Assembly: GCA_007693385.1 (NCBI GenBank) | Contig: REDR01000042.1 | Location: forward strand, 1 to 64,000 | Length of the DNA: 64,000 bases | From: Anaerolineaceae bacterium | Lineage (GTDB): Bacteria > Chloroflexota > Anaerolineae > Aggregatilineales > Phototrophicaceae | Direction: 5' to 3' | Notes under the pieces: model-generated | Database searches by the model: none | The model's input: the letters and a program-made list of their open reading frames with translations, nothing else | What the model was told of the DNA's origin: nothing | In this document: positions 53,245 to 60,444 of the stretch, piece after piece | Numbering within the stretch: position 1 is the first letter of the stretch | Layout: each line of letters begins with the position of its first letter | Program-made: the position numbers and the translations under genes

Positions 53245-53784
53245 ATGTCAGTAGAATTTACAGCACCCGACCCCAACGCAGAAGTGATCGGCACAGCTAT
53301 TCGTACCGTCACGCTGGCGCTAGGAGAGGCCGGGCAACCGATCCTCGCCAAGCACGATATTGAAGAAGTAGACCCCGAAGCATGGTACCCGATGCAGAAA
53401 TATCTCGATTTCTTCCGCGATCTGGCCGAGCCGGACACGATCAACGCGATGTTTGATCTGGTCAGCATCGGCCAAAAGATACCGGAAACCATCCTGCTAC
53501 CGCCCGACATCCAGACCATTCACGATATTATGTCGATGTATGACGCGGCGTATCAGATGAATCATCGCGGCAATGCCGGTAACTGGCATTATACGCGGCT
53601 GGGAGATCGTGAGATCAAGATGGTGGCCGAAAAGCCGTATCCGGATGATTTCGACTACGGCGCGATGTTCAGCTTTTGCCGTAAATACAAGCCAGAAGAT
53701 GCGCGGCTAACTGTCCGCATTGATGAATCACAACCTGTCCGTAAGTTAGGTGGTGCAACGACCACCTTCATGATTAAATGGTGA
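53245..53784 (+). CDS. Conserved-looking protein of unknown function
   Basis: 179-residue cytoplasmic protein. It opens with short strand-like residues, then VDPEAWYPMQKYLDFFRDLAEP, an alpha-helical pattern, and TINAMFDLVSIGQKIP. The C-terminal 60 residues alternate beta-strands with charged turns (NWHYTRLGDREIKMVAEKPYPDD, DARLTVRIDES). The arrangement recalls small-molecule or heme-NO-binding-like (V4R/HNOB or DUF2378) domains, but only weakly. ATG behind AAAGGA. Strong promoter upstream and a short-chain dehydrogenase eight bases downstream, so probably the first gene of a two-gene operon. Confidence 0.7.
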   Translation: MSVEFTAPDPNAEVIGTAIRTVTLALGEAGQPILAKHDIEEVDPEAWYPMQKYLDFFRDLAEPDTINAMFDLVSIGQKIPETILLPPDIQTIHDIMSMYDAAYQMNHRGNAGNWHYTRLGDREIKMVAEKPYPDDFDYGAMFSFCRKYKPEDARLTVRIDESQPVRKLGGATTTFMIKW

Positions 53785-53792
53785 GTGCATAA

Positions 53793-54554
53793 ATGGGTTT
53801 AGCAGATAAAGTAGCAATCATTACCGGCGGCGGCGAAGGCATCGGCTACGCTATCGCCGAAGGTCTGGTCAATGCGGGCGCACGGGTGGTCGTCTGTGGG
53901 CGGCGCGAAGCCGTCTTGCAAGAGGCCGTCAAGAAGCTCGGATCGCAGGCGGATTATGTCGTCGGTGATGTCTCCGACGCCGACCAATCCCGCGAGATCA
54001 TCGAGCAGACCGTTAGCCGTTATGGTGCGTTGCACTATCTGGTGAATAATGCCGCCGTCCGTCTGGCGGGCGCTATCGGCCAGATGCCAATTGAGCAGAT
54101 CGACGCTTCGCTGGCCGTCAACCTGCGCGGGCCGATCCTCATGGCGCATTGGGCGGTGCCGCATCTGGCACAGGCCGAAGGCAGTAGTATCTTGAACGTG
54201 TCGTCGGCGTCCGGGCGCAGTCCGGCGCTGGGCACCGGCGTCTATGGCGCGACCAAAAGCGCGTTAATCCACCTAACCCGCGTCTGGGCGGCGGAACTCG
54301 CGCCGCAGGGCATCCGCGTCAACTGCATCAGCCCGGGACCGACGCTAACCCCCGCATTCAAGTTCATTCAAGACAACTTCGTGCCTAATCTGGACGACAT
54401 CGCCGCCGCCGAGACGGTGATCGGGCGCGTGGCCGATAGCCGCGAGATGATGCCGCCCGCGCTGATGTTGCTCGACGATGAGCAGTCGTCTTACGTCACC
54501 GGCGCGGTGCTGGACATCGACGGCGGCTATCACATGCTGGCGCGTCGGCTGTAG
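53793..54554 (+). CDS. Short-chain dehydrogenase/reductase
   Basis: 253-residue classical SDR. Cofactor motif TGGGEGIGYAIAEGL near residue 12, NNAAV, the catalytic Ser in LNVSSASG, the Tyr-Lys pair in YGATKSALIHL, and ISPGPTLTPAF; the C-terminal VLDIDGGYHM is common in the family. It oxidises or reduces an alcohol/ketone with NAD(P)H. The substrate cannot be predicted. Located eight bases after an uncharacterised gene, with which it is likely cotranscribed. Confidence 0.88.
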   Translation: MGLADKVAIITGGGEGIGYAIAEGLVNAGARVVVCGRREAVLQEAVKKLGSQADYVVGDVSDADQSREIIEQTVSRYGALHYLVNNAAVRLAGAIGQMPIEQIDASLAVNLRGPILMAHWAVPHLAQAEGSSILNVSSASGRSPALGTGVYGATKSALIHLTRVWAAELAPQGIRVNCISPGPTLTPAFKFIQDNFVPNLDDIAAAETVIGRVADSREMMPPALMLLDDEQSSYVTGAVLDIDGGYHMLARRL

Positions 54555-54563
54555 GCGCATCAC

Positions 54564-54588
54564 AGGGGCGCAGTTCCATTGCGCCCCT
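54564..54588. repeat. AGGGGCGCA hairpin, dispersed palindrome
   Basis: AGGGGCGCA (54564-54572), loop GTTCCAT, TGCGCCCCT (54580-54588): a perfect 9-bp stem. It is a sequence relative of the hairpins at 30225, 37886 and 55251 and begins nine bases after the SDR stop. Confidence 0.75.
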
Positions 54589-54647
54589 ACAATCCCCCGA
54601 TGATCTCGTCATAAAACCTAGCCTGCCTCAAGGAGCTAGCGCCGCAG

Positions 54648-55004
54648 ATGGCAAAACTACCAAACGGTGATCGGGCAGTTGTGCCTGTGGAAAAGCTGGT
54701 CGGTTACTCGTTGAATCCGGAACACGAGACGGGTAAACACAAGGCACGAGTTTTTAAGGCCGCACTCGGTTTGACGCACGAGGACGCTTTGTTTTTACGA
54801 TCAAAATTATTGAGCGTTGTCCGCACGCATCCTGCTATCCCACAAGAATCAACTCCCTACGGGCATCGCTATGTGATAGACTTTGAGTTAAAGACATCAT
54901 TAGGTAGTGCCATTGTCCGTAGTGCGTGGATAGTGCGTAATGGCGAAGATTTTCCGCGTTTGACGAGTTGCTATGTGAAAGATAATCCGCATGAAAATAC
55001 ATGA
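54648..55004 (+). CDS. DUF6883-like protein
   Basis: 118-residue protein. The sequence LPNGDRAVVPVEKLVGYSLNPEHETGKHKARVFKAALGL, then PYGHRYVIDFELKTSLGSAIVRSAWIV, matches my recollection of the DUF6883 family; this was not verified by search. The function is unknown, though members occur next to small partner genes and in toxin-like contexts. Base composition is about 47% G+C over this gene and the next (171 of 360 bases at 54661-55020), well below neighbouring genes (about 67% in a sample at 53821-53880), suggesting transfer. It overlaps the next gene by 14 bases. Confidence 0.7.
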   Translation: MAKLPNGDRAVVPVEKLVGYSLNPEHETGKHKARVFKAALGLTHEDALFLRSKLLSVVRTHPAIPQESTPYGHRYVIDFELKTSLGSAIVRSAWIVRNGEDFPRLTSCYVKDNPHENT

Positions 55005-55200
55005 TGTGGTCGCATTGCTAGAAGACGTGCCGGAATACGGCTTGAAACGCGGTCAGGTCGGCGCGATTGTAGAAGAGTGGGATGCTGGCGTTTATGAAGT
55101 GGAATTTGCCGACACAAACGGCGTCGCCTATGCGATGGTTGCCTTACGCGCCACACAGATGATGTTATTGCGCTGGCAACCGGCAGAAGAGAGCGCCTAA
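54991..55200 (+). CDS. DUF4926-like small protein
   Basis: 69-residue protein beginning MKIHDVVALLEDVPEYGLKRGQVGAIVEEW and ending with a short beta-rich part. The DVVALLEDVPEYGLKRGQVG segment is characteristic of DUF4926, from memory; function unknown. It overlaps the upstream DUF6883-like gene by 14 bases, an arrangement typical of coupled partner genes such as toxin-antitoxin or toxin-immunity pairs. Its low G+C content matches that gene. Confidence 0.7.
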   Translation: MKIHDVVALLEDVPEYGLKRGQVGAIVEEWDAGVYEVEFADTNGVAYAMVALRATQMMLLRWQPAEESA

Positions 55201-55250
55201 CGTCCTCAGCGCGGATCATAGACAAAATCCAACAAGCGATGACACTGTAG

Positions 55251-55275
55251 GGGCGTAGCGTGCTACGCCCTTTTT
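55251..55275 (+). terminator. Terminator after the two-gene cassette
   Basis: GGGCGTAG (55251-55258), loop CGTG, CTACGCCC (55263-55270), then TTTTT. A perfect 8-bp stem with a T-run; its first part, TGTAGGGGCG, matches the dispersed palindromes at 30225 and 54564. Confidence 0.85.
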
Positions 55276-55365
55276 GTCGTGTAATCCATCCGGCGCTTTG
55301 CATACCGTCCCGATTTGCGGTTTAATGGGATGATCTTAAAAATGACCAAAAAAGGAACTTTTGAT

Positions 55366-56136
55366 ATGGATAATCTGTTTGATCTAAATGGCAAAGTCGC
55401 CATCGTCACCGGCTCATCACGCGGCATCGGGCTAGCCATCGCGGAGCGCTACGCCCAGCACGGCGCGAAGGTGGTGCTATCCAGCCGCAAGCAAGAATCG
55501 CTGGATGCCGTCGCCGCCGATATGCGCGATAAAGGCTACGACGTGCTACCCGTCGCCGCGCACAATGGCGATAAAGAGGCGCTAGCGCGGCTGGTTGATG
55601 CCACCATTCAGCATTACGGCGGTCTGGATATTGTGGTCAACAACGCCGCCACCAACCCGCATTTTGGCAATCTGATCGATAGCGAAGATAGCATGTGGCA
55701 AAAGACGTTCGATGTGAATATCATGGGGAACTTCTGGTTGTGTCAGGCGGCGGTGCCCGCGATGCGGCGGCGCAAAGGCGGCAAGATCGTCAACATCGCC
55801 AGCATTAACGGCCTGCGTCCGGGCACGTTTCAGGGCATTTATAGCATGACGAAGGCCGCCGTCATCAGCCTGACTAAAACGCTGGCGATGGAACTGGCGG
55901 GCGATAACATTCAGGTGAACGCCATCGCGCCCGGCCTCATCAAGACCTATTTCGCGCAGGCGATATGGGATAATGAAACCGTCGCGCAGTCCATCATCGA
56001 GCGCACGCCACAGCGTCGCATCGGTGAACCGGATGAAATCGCGGGGATGGCGGTCTATCTGGCGTCGGCGGCGTCTAACTTCGCCACCGGCCAACTATAC
56101 GTCATTGACGGCGGCGTGACGCTCCCCATGCTGTAA
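55366..56136 (+). CDS. Short-chain dehydrogenase/reductase
   Basis: 256-residue classical SDR with VAIVTGSSRGIGLAIAE near the N-terminus, NNAATNPHF, the catalytic Ser in NIASINGLRP, the Tyr-Lys pair in YSMTKAAVISL, and the C-terminal LYVIDGGVTLPML. The sequence is close to 3-oxoacyl-ACP reductase-like and gluconate-dehydrogenase-like SDRs, and fabG-type activity is possible but not specific. ATG at 55366 lies nine bases after AAAGGA; the open frame from 55315 has no such site. recF follows 41 bases downstream. Confidence 0.88.
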   Translation: MDNLFDLNGKVAIVTGSSRGIGLAIAERYAQHGAKVVLSSRKQESLDAVAADMRDKGYDVLPVAAHNGDKEALARLVDATIQHYGGLDIVVNNAATNPHFGNLIDSEDSMWQKTFDVNIMGNFWLCQAAVPAMRRRKGGKIVNIASINGLRPGTFQGIYSMTKAAVISLTKTLAMELAGDNIQVNAIAPGLIKTYFAQAIWDNETVAQSIIERTPQRRIGEPDEIAGMAVYLASAASNFATGQLYVIDGGVTLPML

Positions 56137-56177
56137 TGCTTTAAGGCGTCCGCCAGCGAGGATAGAGACAAAACAGG

Positions 56178-57386
56178 ATGCAAATTGAACACCTATCGCT
56201 GACCAATTTCCGCAACTATGCGCGGCTGGAGATGCCATTGCCCTCTGCGCCGCTTGTGCTGTGTGGTGATAACGCGCAGGGCAAGACCAGCCTGTTAGAG
56301 GCGGTCTACTATCTGGCGACATCTAAATCGCCGTATACCACCAGTGACCGCCAGTTGATCCACTGGCGCACCGAAGACCATCCGATGCCCCATGCGCGGC
56401 TGGTGGCGGAGATGGTCAGCGACGGGCGCTTTCATCGGCTGGAAACCACCATCCTGCTCAATGGCGCGGGCGGCGGCGGGCGCTTCAAGAAGGTGGTCAA
56501 GCATAACGGCGTCGAGAAGCGCGTGATGGATGTGGCCGGTCTGCTGAAAGTGGTGTTCTTCATGCCGCAGGATTTAGCGCTGGTACATGGTGCGCCATCG
56601 GATCGCCGCCACTTCATGAACGTCACGCTGTCACAGGTTGACCGCGATTATCTGGCCGCGCTGGATAAATACGAGCGCCTCATCCCGCAACGTAACGCGC
56701 TACTGAAGCGCATCGCGGAGCGCCGCGCATCGCCGAATGAGTTGTCGCTGTGGGATGAGCAGATCGCGGTGGCGGGGGCGGTCATCATCGCGGCGCGTCA
56801 GCGCTTTCTGCGCGAACTAGAAGTCGCCGCCCAGCGCACCCACCATCAGCTAACCGGCGATAAAGAGACGCTCAGCCTGCAATATCAACCGAGCTTCACG
56901 CCGACTGCGGACGGCGGCCAGCAGTTATCATTCGGCGTGATCGGGCTGGACTTGCACCGCGAGATCGACGCCGACACCATCGCCCCGCAATTCGCCGCCC
57001 GCCTCGAAGCGGAACGGATGGAATCTATTCATCGCGGCGTGACGTTGAGCGGGCCGCACCGTGACGAGTTGCGCCTGATGATTAACCAGCGCGACGCCGG
57101 TCTGTATGGCAGTCGTGGGCAGGCGCGGACGGCGGTCATGTCGTTGAAGCTGGCCGAACTCGCGTGGATGACCGAGCGTAGCGGCGATCCGCCGGTGTTG
57201 TTGCTGGATGAAGTGGTCGCGGAGTTGGACGCTTCGCGCCGCGCTTTCCTGCTGGATCGCATCGACGGCGGCGTGCAAACCCTGTTGACGACCACCGAGC
57301 TAGACATCTTCACGCCGTCATTTCTGGAACGGGCGGCGGTGTGGCATGTGGCGGACGGCCAGATCAGCACATCCGCCACACCCTGA
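56178..57386 (+). CDS. recF: DNA replication and repair protein RecF
   Basis: 402-residue SMC-like ATPase that loads RecA at single-strand gaps together with RecO and RecR. N-terminal LTNFRNYARLEM (typical RecF opening), Walker A GDNAQGKTSLLEA, signature LSGPHRDEL, Walker B VLLLDEVVAELDASRR, and the region QARTAVMSLKLAEL. No dnaA, dnaN or gyrB is adjacent, unlike the common replication-origin cluster. Stop codon is eight bases from the convergent serS stop. Confidence 0.95.
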   Translation: MQIEHLSLTNFRNYARLEMPLPSAPLVLCGDNAQGKTSLLEAVYYLATSKSPYTTSDRQLIHWRTEDHPMPHARLVAEMVSDGRFHRLETTILLNGAGGGGRFKKVVKHNGVEKRVMDVAGLLKVVFFMPQDLALVHGAPSDRRHFMNVTLSQVDRDYLAALDKYERLIPQRNALLKRIAERRASPNELSLWDEQIAVAGAVIIAARQRFLRELEVAAQRTHHQLTGDKETLSLQYQPSFTPTADGGQQLSFGVIGLDLHREIDADTIAPQFAARLEAERMESIHRGVTLSGPHRDELRLMINQRDAGLYGSRGQARTAVMSLKLAELAWMTERSGDPPVLLLDEVVAELDASRRAFLLDRIDGGVQTLLTTTELDIFTPSFLERAAVWHVADGQISTSATP

Positions 57387-57394
57387 CGCATCCG

Positions 57395-58807
57395 CTAGCG
57401 GATGACATCCGTGCCCAGATACGGCTGTAACGCCGCCGGAATGCGGATGCTCCCGTCCGCCTGCTGGAAGTTCTCGATGATGGCGATCATCACACGCGGC
57501 GTCGCCAGCCCGCTACCGTTCAGCGTATGGACGAAATCCGGCTTCTTCTGGTCTTTACGGCGAAAGCGGATGTTGGCGCGGCGTGCCTGAAACGCCTCCG
57601 TGTTGCTACACGAGCTGACCTCTAGCCATTCGTCACTGCCCGCCGCGTAGATTTCCACGTCGTATTTCTTCGTCGCGCTGAATCCCAGATCGCCGGTGAC
57701 GATCTCAAGGCGGCGATGCGGCAATTCCAACCGGCGGCAGATGTCGCAGGCCGCCGCCACCAGCGACTCCAGTTCGTCATAGCTGGTGTCGGGGTGGGTG
57801 AATTTGTACATCTCCACCTTCTGGAATTGATGCACGCGCTTGATGCCGCGTGTGTCGCGTCCGGCGCTGGTCTTTTCCCGCCGGAAGCACGGCGTATCCG
57901 CCACGAAATAAAGCGGCAGGTCGTCCGCGTCCAGAATCTCGTCGCGGTACATATTGGTGATGGCGACCTCCGCCGTCGGGAGCATGTAGATGTCGGCCTC
58001 TGGATCGTGATAGACGACATCGGTGAACTTGGGAAATTGCCCCGCGCCGATCATCATGTCCTCTTTGACGAAGAACGGCACGTACACTTCCTCGAAGCCG
58101 TTTTCGCGGGCGACATCCAGAAAGAACGCCTCAAGCGCCCGTTGCAGACGCGCCCCCCAACCGCGCAGGATGTAAGCTCGCGTCCCGGCCAGCTTCACGC
58201 CGCGCTCGAAGTCGATCATGCCCAGCGCCGGGCCGATCTCCCAGTGGGGCAACGGCTGAAAGTCGAAGCTGTGGAACGGGCCTTCCGGCTCCCACGCTTT
58301 GTTATCTTCGTCCGATGCGCCGACCAGCGTGCTATCGTGCGGCATATTGGGCAACCAGAGCATGTGCGTTTGTAGCTGTTCTTCGACGGGGCGCAGATCA
58401 TCATTGATGCGATTCACGCGATCCCCCAGCCCGCGCAGGGCGGCGGTCAGCGCGTCGAAGGCCGCACCCAGCGCCACGTCATCCGCCGCCGGTGCGGTGT
58501 CGGCGCTCCCGTCCAGTATCGCCACCGCGTCGAGGATGCGCCCTTCGTTTAGCGCGGCGGTGGCGGCGCTGGCGCGGCCTATCTTGGCGGCCTCGTCCAT
58601 GTTTTTATCGCCACGCAGACGCCCGACCGCTTTATTCAGCTTGTTGCGGTTGGCCTGTATCGCCTCGCTCTCGGTCAGCATGGCGCGGCGCGTCTGATCG
58701 AGTTCCAATATCGCATCCACGCGGTAGCATTCATCTTCCGCGCCCAGCTTGTGCAGTTGTTCCTTCACCCAGTCCGGCTGTTGCCGGATCATCGTTATAT
58801 CGAGCAT
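57395..58807 (-). CDS. serS: Seryl-tRNA synthetase
   Basis: 470-residue class II synthetase charging tRNA-Ser with serine. An N-terminal long antiparallel coiled coil (about residues 28-150) binds the tRNA variable arm; here it carries an Ala/Asp-rich insertion of about 35 residues (75-110), making the protein longer than the usual 420-430. The catalytic domain has motif 2 as FRREKTSAGRDTRGIKRVHQ, the serine-binding NTEAFQARRANIRFRR, and motif 3 as NGSGLATPRVMIAIIENFQ. ATG start. Convergent with recF. Confidence 0.96.
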   Translation of the reverse strand: MLDITMIRQQPDWVKEQLHKLGAEDECYRVDAILELDQTRRAMLTESEAIQANRNKLNKAVGRLRGDKNMDEAAKIGRASAATAALNEGRILDAVAILDGSADTAPAADDVALGAAFDALTAALRGLGDRVNRINDDLRPVEEQLQTHMLWLPNMPHDSTLVGASDEDNKAWEPEGPFHSFDFQPLPHWEIGPALGMIDFERGVKLAGTRAYILRGWGARLQRALEAFFLDVARENGFEEVYVPFFVKEDMMIGAGQFPKFTDVVYHDPEADIYMLPTAEVAITNMYRDEILDADDLPLYFVADTPCFRREKTSAGRDTRGIKRVHQFQKVEMYKFTHPDTSYDELESLVAAACDICRRLELPHRRLEIVTGDLGFSATKKYDVEIYAAGSDEWLEVSSCSNTEAFQARRANIRFRRKDQKKPDFVHTLNGSGLATPRVMIAIIENFQQADGSIRIPAALQPYLGTDVIR

Positions 58808-58857
58808 GTGTTTTATTCTCCTAGAAATCCGCTGATGTTGTCATGCCGCACAGCGCA

Positions 58858-59043
58858 TCATGTGCGCGTTGGCCGTGTATCTTCTTCGGTGTCCGCGTCG
58901 TCATATTCGGCGTGATAATCATCGTCATCCGGCGGTAGCGGGCGCGTGAAGTCCTGCCGCAGACGCCGCACCGCCAGCAACCCGCCGACCACGATCACCA
59001 CGATGATGAGCCAGTCGAATAATTCGCGGCTTAAAAAGTCCAT
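58858..59043 (-). CDS. Small single-helix membrane protein
   Basis: 61-residue protein: a short N-terminus MDFLSRELF, one membrane helix (about residues 10-26, LIIVVIVVGGLLAV), then an acidic cytoplasmic tail rich in Asp/Glu. No family recognised. It lies upstream of serS on the same strand after an intrinsic terminator. The helix-plus-acidic-tail design supports a real small protein, but evidence is modest. Confidence 0.5.
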   Translation of the reverse strand: MDFLSRELFDWLIIVVIVVGGLLAVRRLRQDFTRPLPPDDDDYHAEYDDADTEEDTRPTRT

Positions 59044-59071
59044 TGATCTTTCGCTCCGTTTCCGGCTGATG

Positions 59072-59105
59072 AAAACAAAAACGCCCCGACCTGACCATCA
59101 GGGCG
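59072..59105 (-). terminator. Intrinsic terminator after the sensor kinase-like gene
   Basis: On the minus strand, CGCCC (complement of 59101-59105) pairs with GGGCG (complement of 59082-59086) and is followed by TTTTTGTTTT. It ends the kinase-like transcript 38 bases after its stop. Confidence 0.75.
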
Positions 59106-59143
59106 AGACGTTCGCATTATCAGCGCTCGGTGGTGGTCTGGCT

Positions 59144-60301
59144 TTAAGCGGTAGTGGTCGGCTCGGAATCAGAAGAGGCGGACGCTTCAGCTTCGCGCCA
59201 CGCGGGGAGCGTCATGCTGAATGTTGTGCCGATGTTCTCTTCACTGGTGAACCACAATCTACCGTTCATCACCTCGACCTCATGTTTGCACAGATACAGG
59301 CTTAAACCATAGCCGAATTCGCTGAAGACCTGCGGCTGACGCGCCCGCTGGAACGCCTCGAACACGCGCTCCTGTTCACGCTCACGGATGCCGTAGCCCT
59401 CGTCGATCACGTCGATCTGCACCGCATAATCGCTCTGGCTGATGTTGATCTTGATCGGCGTGGCCTTCATGCTGTACATGATAGCATTGCGTAATATGTC
59501 CTGCAAGATGCGGGTGAGATGCGTCGGCGCGGCGTCTACCGCCACATCCGCCGCGACGTTCAATGTGATGCGCGAACGATGGTCGATGGCTTCCGTCTCC
59601 GGATCGACCAGCACCACCTCATCCAAATCTTCCAGAAAATCCTCGAAGAAGTCCTCCAACACCACGCGCCGCCGCGTCTCTTTGACGATCTGACGGGCTT
59701 TGCCGGTGCGGATTTGCTCCATGCGTTCCAGCATCTCCATCAAGCGCCCGACTCGCGTCATGTGTACCGATACCAGCCGTGTTAAGCCGGTGATGCGTCT
59801 GGCGAGTTGATCGACGTTCTTGCGCTCCGATTTGCTGAAGTGCTGGATGTCCTTCTCGATGATGTCGATGTGGCCGCGTGTCGAGCTGATGGCGTCGATC
59901 AATTCGGCGCGGAACGTGGTCATCAACGCGCTCATCGCTGACCAGTCCGGCGCGTCCAGCGTAATCATCGTACACACTTCGCCATCTTCGCCCAGCACCG
60001 CCGACGCCCAGCACGGGATATGCTCCCCACTGCGGAAGATGTAAAAGCGGATGGGGCGCTCTGATGTCAGCGCCTTCTCGCGGTGACTATCCAGCATCTT
60101 GTCCGGGTCGCTCTGGCGGGCATTGAGCAACGCCGCCGCCGCGTCCCAGCCGTTCTCGCGGATGTGGTGGATGTCCGTCCCTAAAAATGTACGCGATGCC
60201 AGATTGTCCAGAATCAAGCGTCCGTCATCCCCGAAGATCAGCACGCCCTGACCCAGCCCATCCAGCACGGTTTGCAGGTCAAGTTGGTTTGTTGTCGTCA
60301 T
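59144..60301 (-). CDS. PAS-HATPase sensor protein lacking the phospho-acceptor His
   Basis: 385-residue soluble sensor-kinase-like protein. A PAS-like N-terminal domain (about 8-120) precedes a dimerisation helix pair. The latter aligns with the HisKA H-box as RAELIDAISSTRGHID, but Ala132 replaces the phosphorylated His (compare SHELRTPLTSIRGYVD). The ATPase domain looks complete: N-box ILQDILRNAIMYS (Asn272), G1 DEGYG (300-304), G2 EFGYGLSLYL. It may therefore bind ATP but not autophosphorylate by the usual route, acting as a pseudokinase or through another residue. No response regulator is adjacent. A second histidine kinase gene lies about 1.7 kb away and has a normal H-box. Confidence 0.85.
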   Translation of the reverse strand: MTTTNQLDLQTVLDGLGQGVLIFGDDGRLILDNLASRTFLGTDIHHIRENGWDAAAALLNARQSDPDKMLDSHREKALTSERPIRFYIFRSGEHIPCWASAVLGEDGEVCTMITLDAPDWSAMSALMTTFRAELIDAISSTRGHIDIIEKDIQHFSKSERKNVDQLARRITGLTRLVSVHMTRVGRLMEMLERMEQIRTGKARQIVKETRRRVVLEDFFEDFLEDLDEVVLVDPETEAIDHRSRITLNVAADVAVDAAPTHLTRILQDILRNAIMYSMKATPIKINISQSDYAVQIDVIDEGYGIREREQERVFEAFQRARQPQVFSEFGYGLSLYLCKHEVEVMNGRLWFTSEENIGTTFSMTLPAWREAEASASSDSEPTTTA

Positions 60302-60444
60302 GCGATAATTTCCATAATTTGATAATAAGCGAATGATACGAACCCACCGCGAACTCGATCATAGATGGCTGTGCGGTTCGGGTGCGTACAGCCGACACTA
60401 TCGGCGGGTTACACGCCTATTGTATGTGTTTTTGCGCCTCAGCG

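Noticed and set aside
57389-57404. Perfect 16-bp palindrome CATCCGCTAGCGGATG as a regulatory site
   Set aside because: It straddles the convergent recF/serS junction and includes the serS stop codon; no promoter lies nearby, and no T-run follows, so it is neither a clear operator nor a clear terminator.
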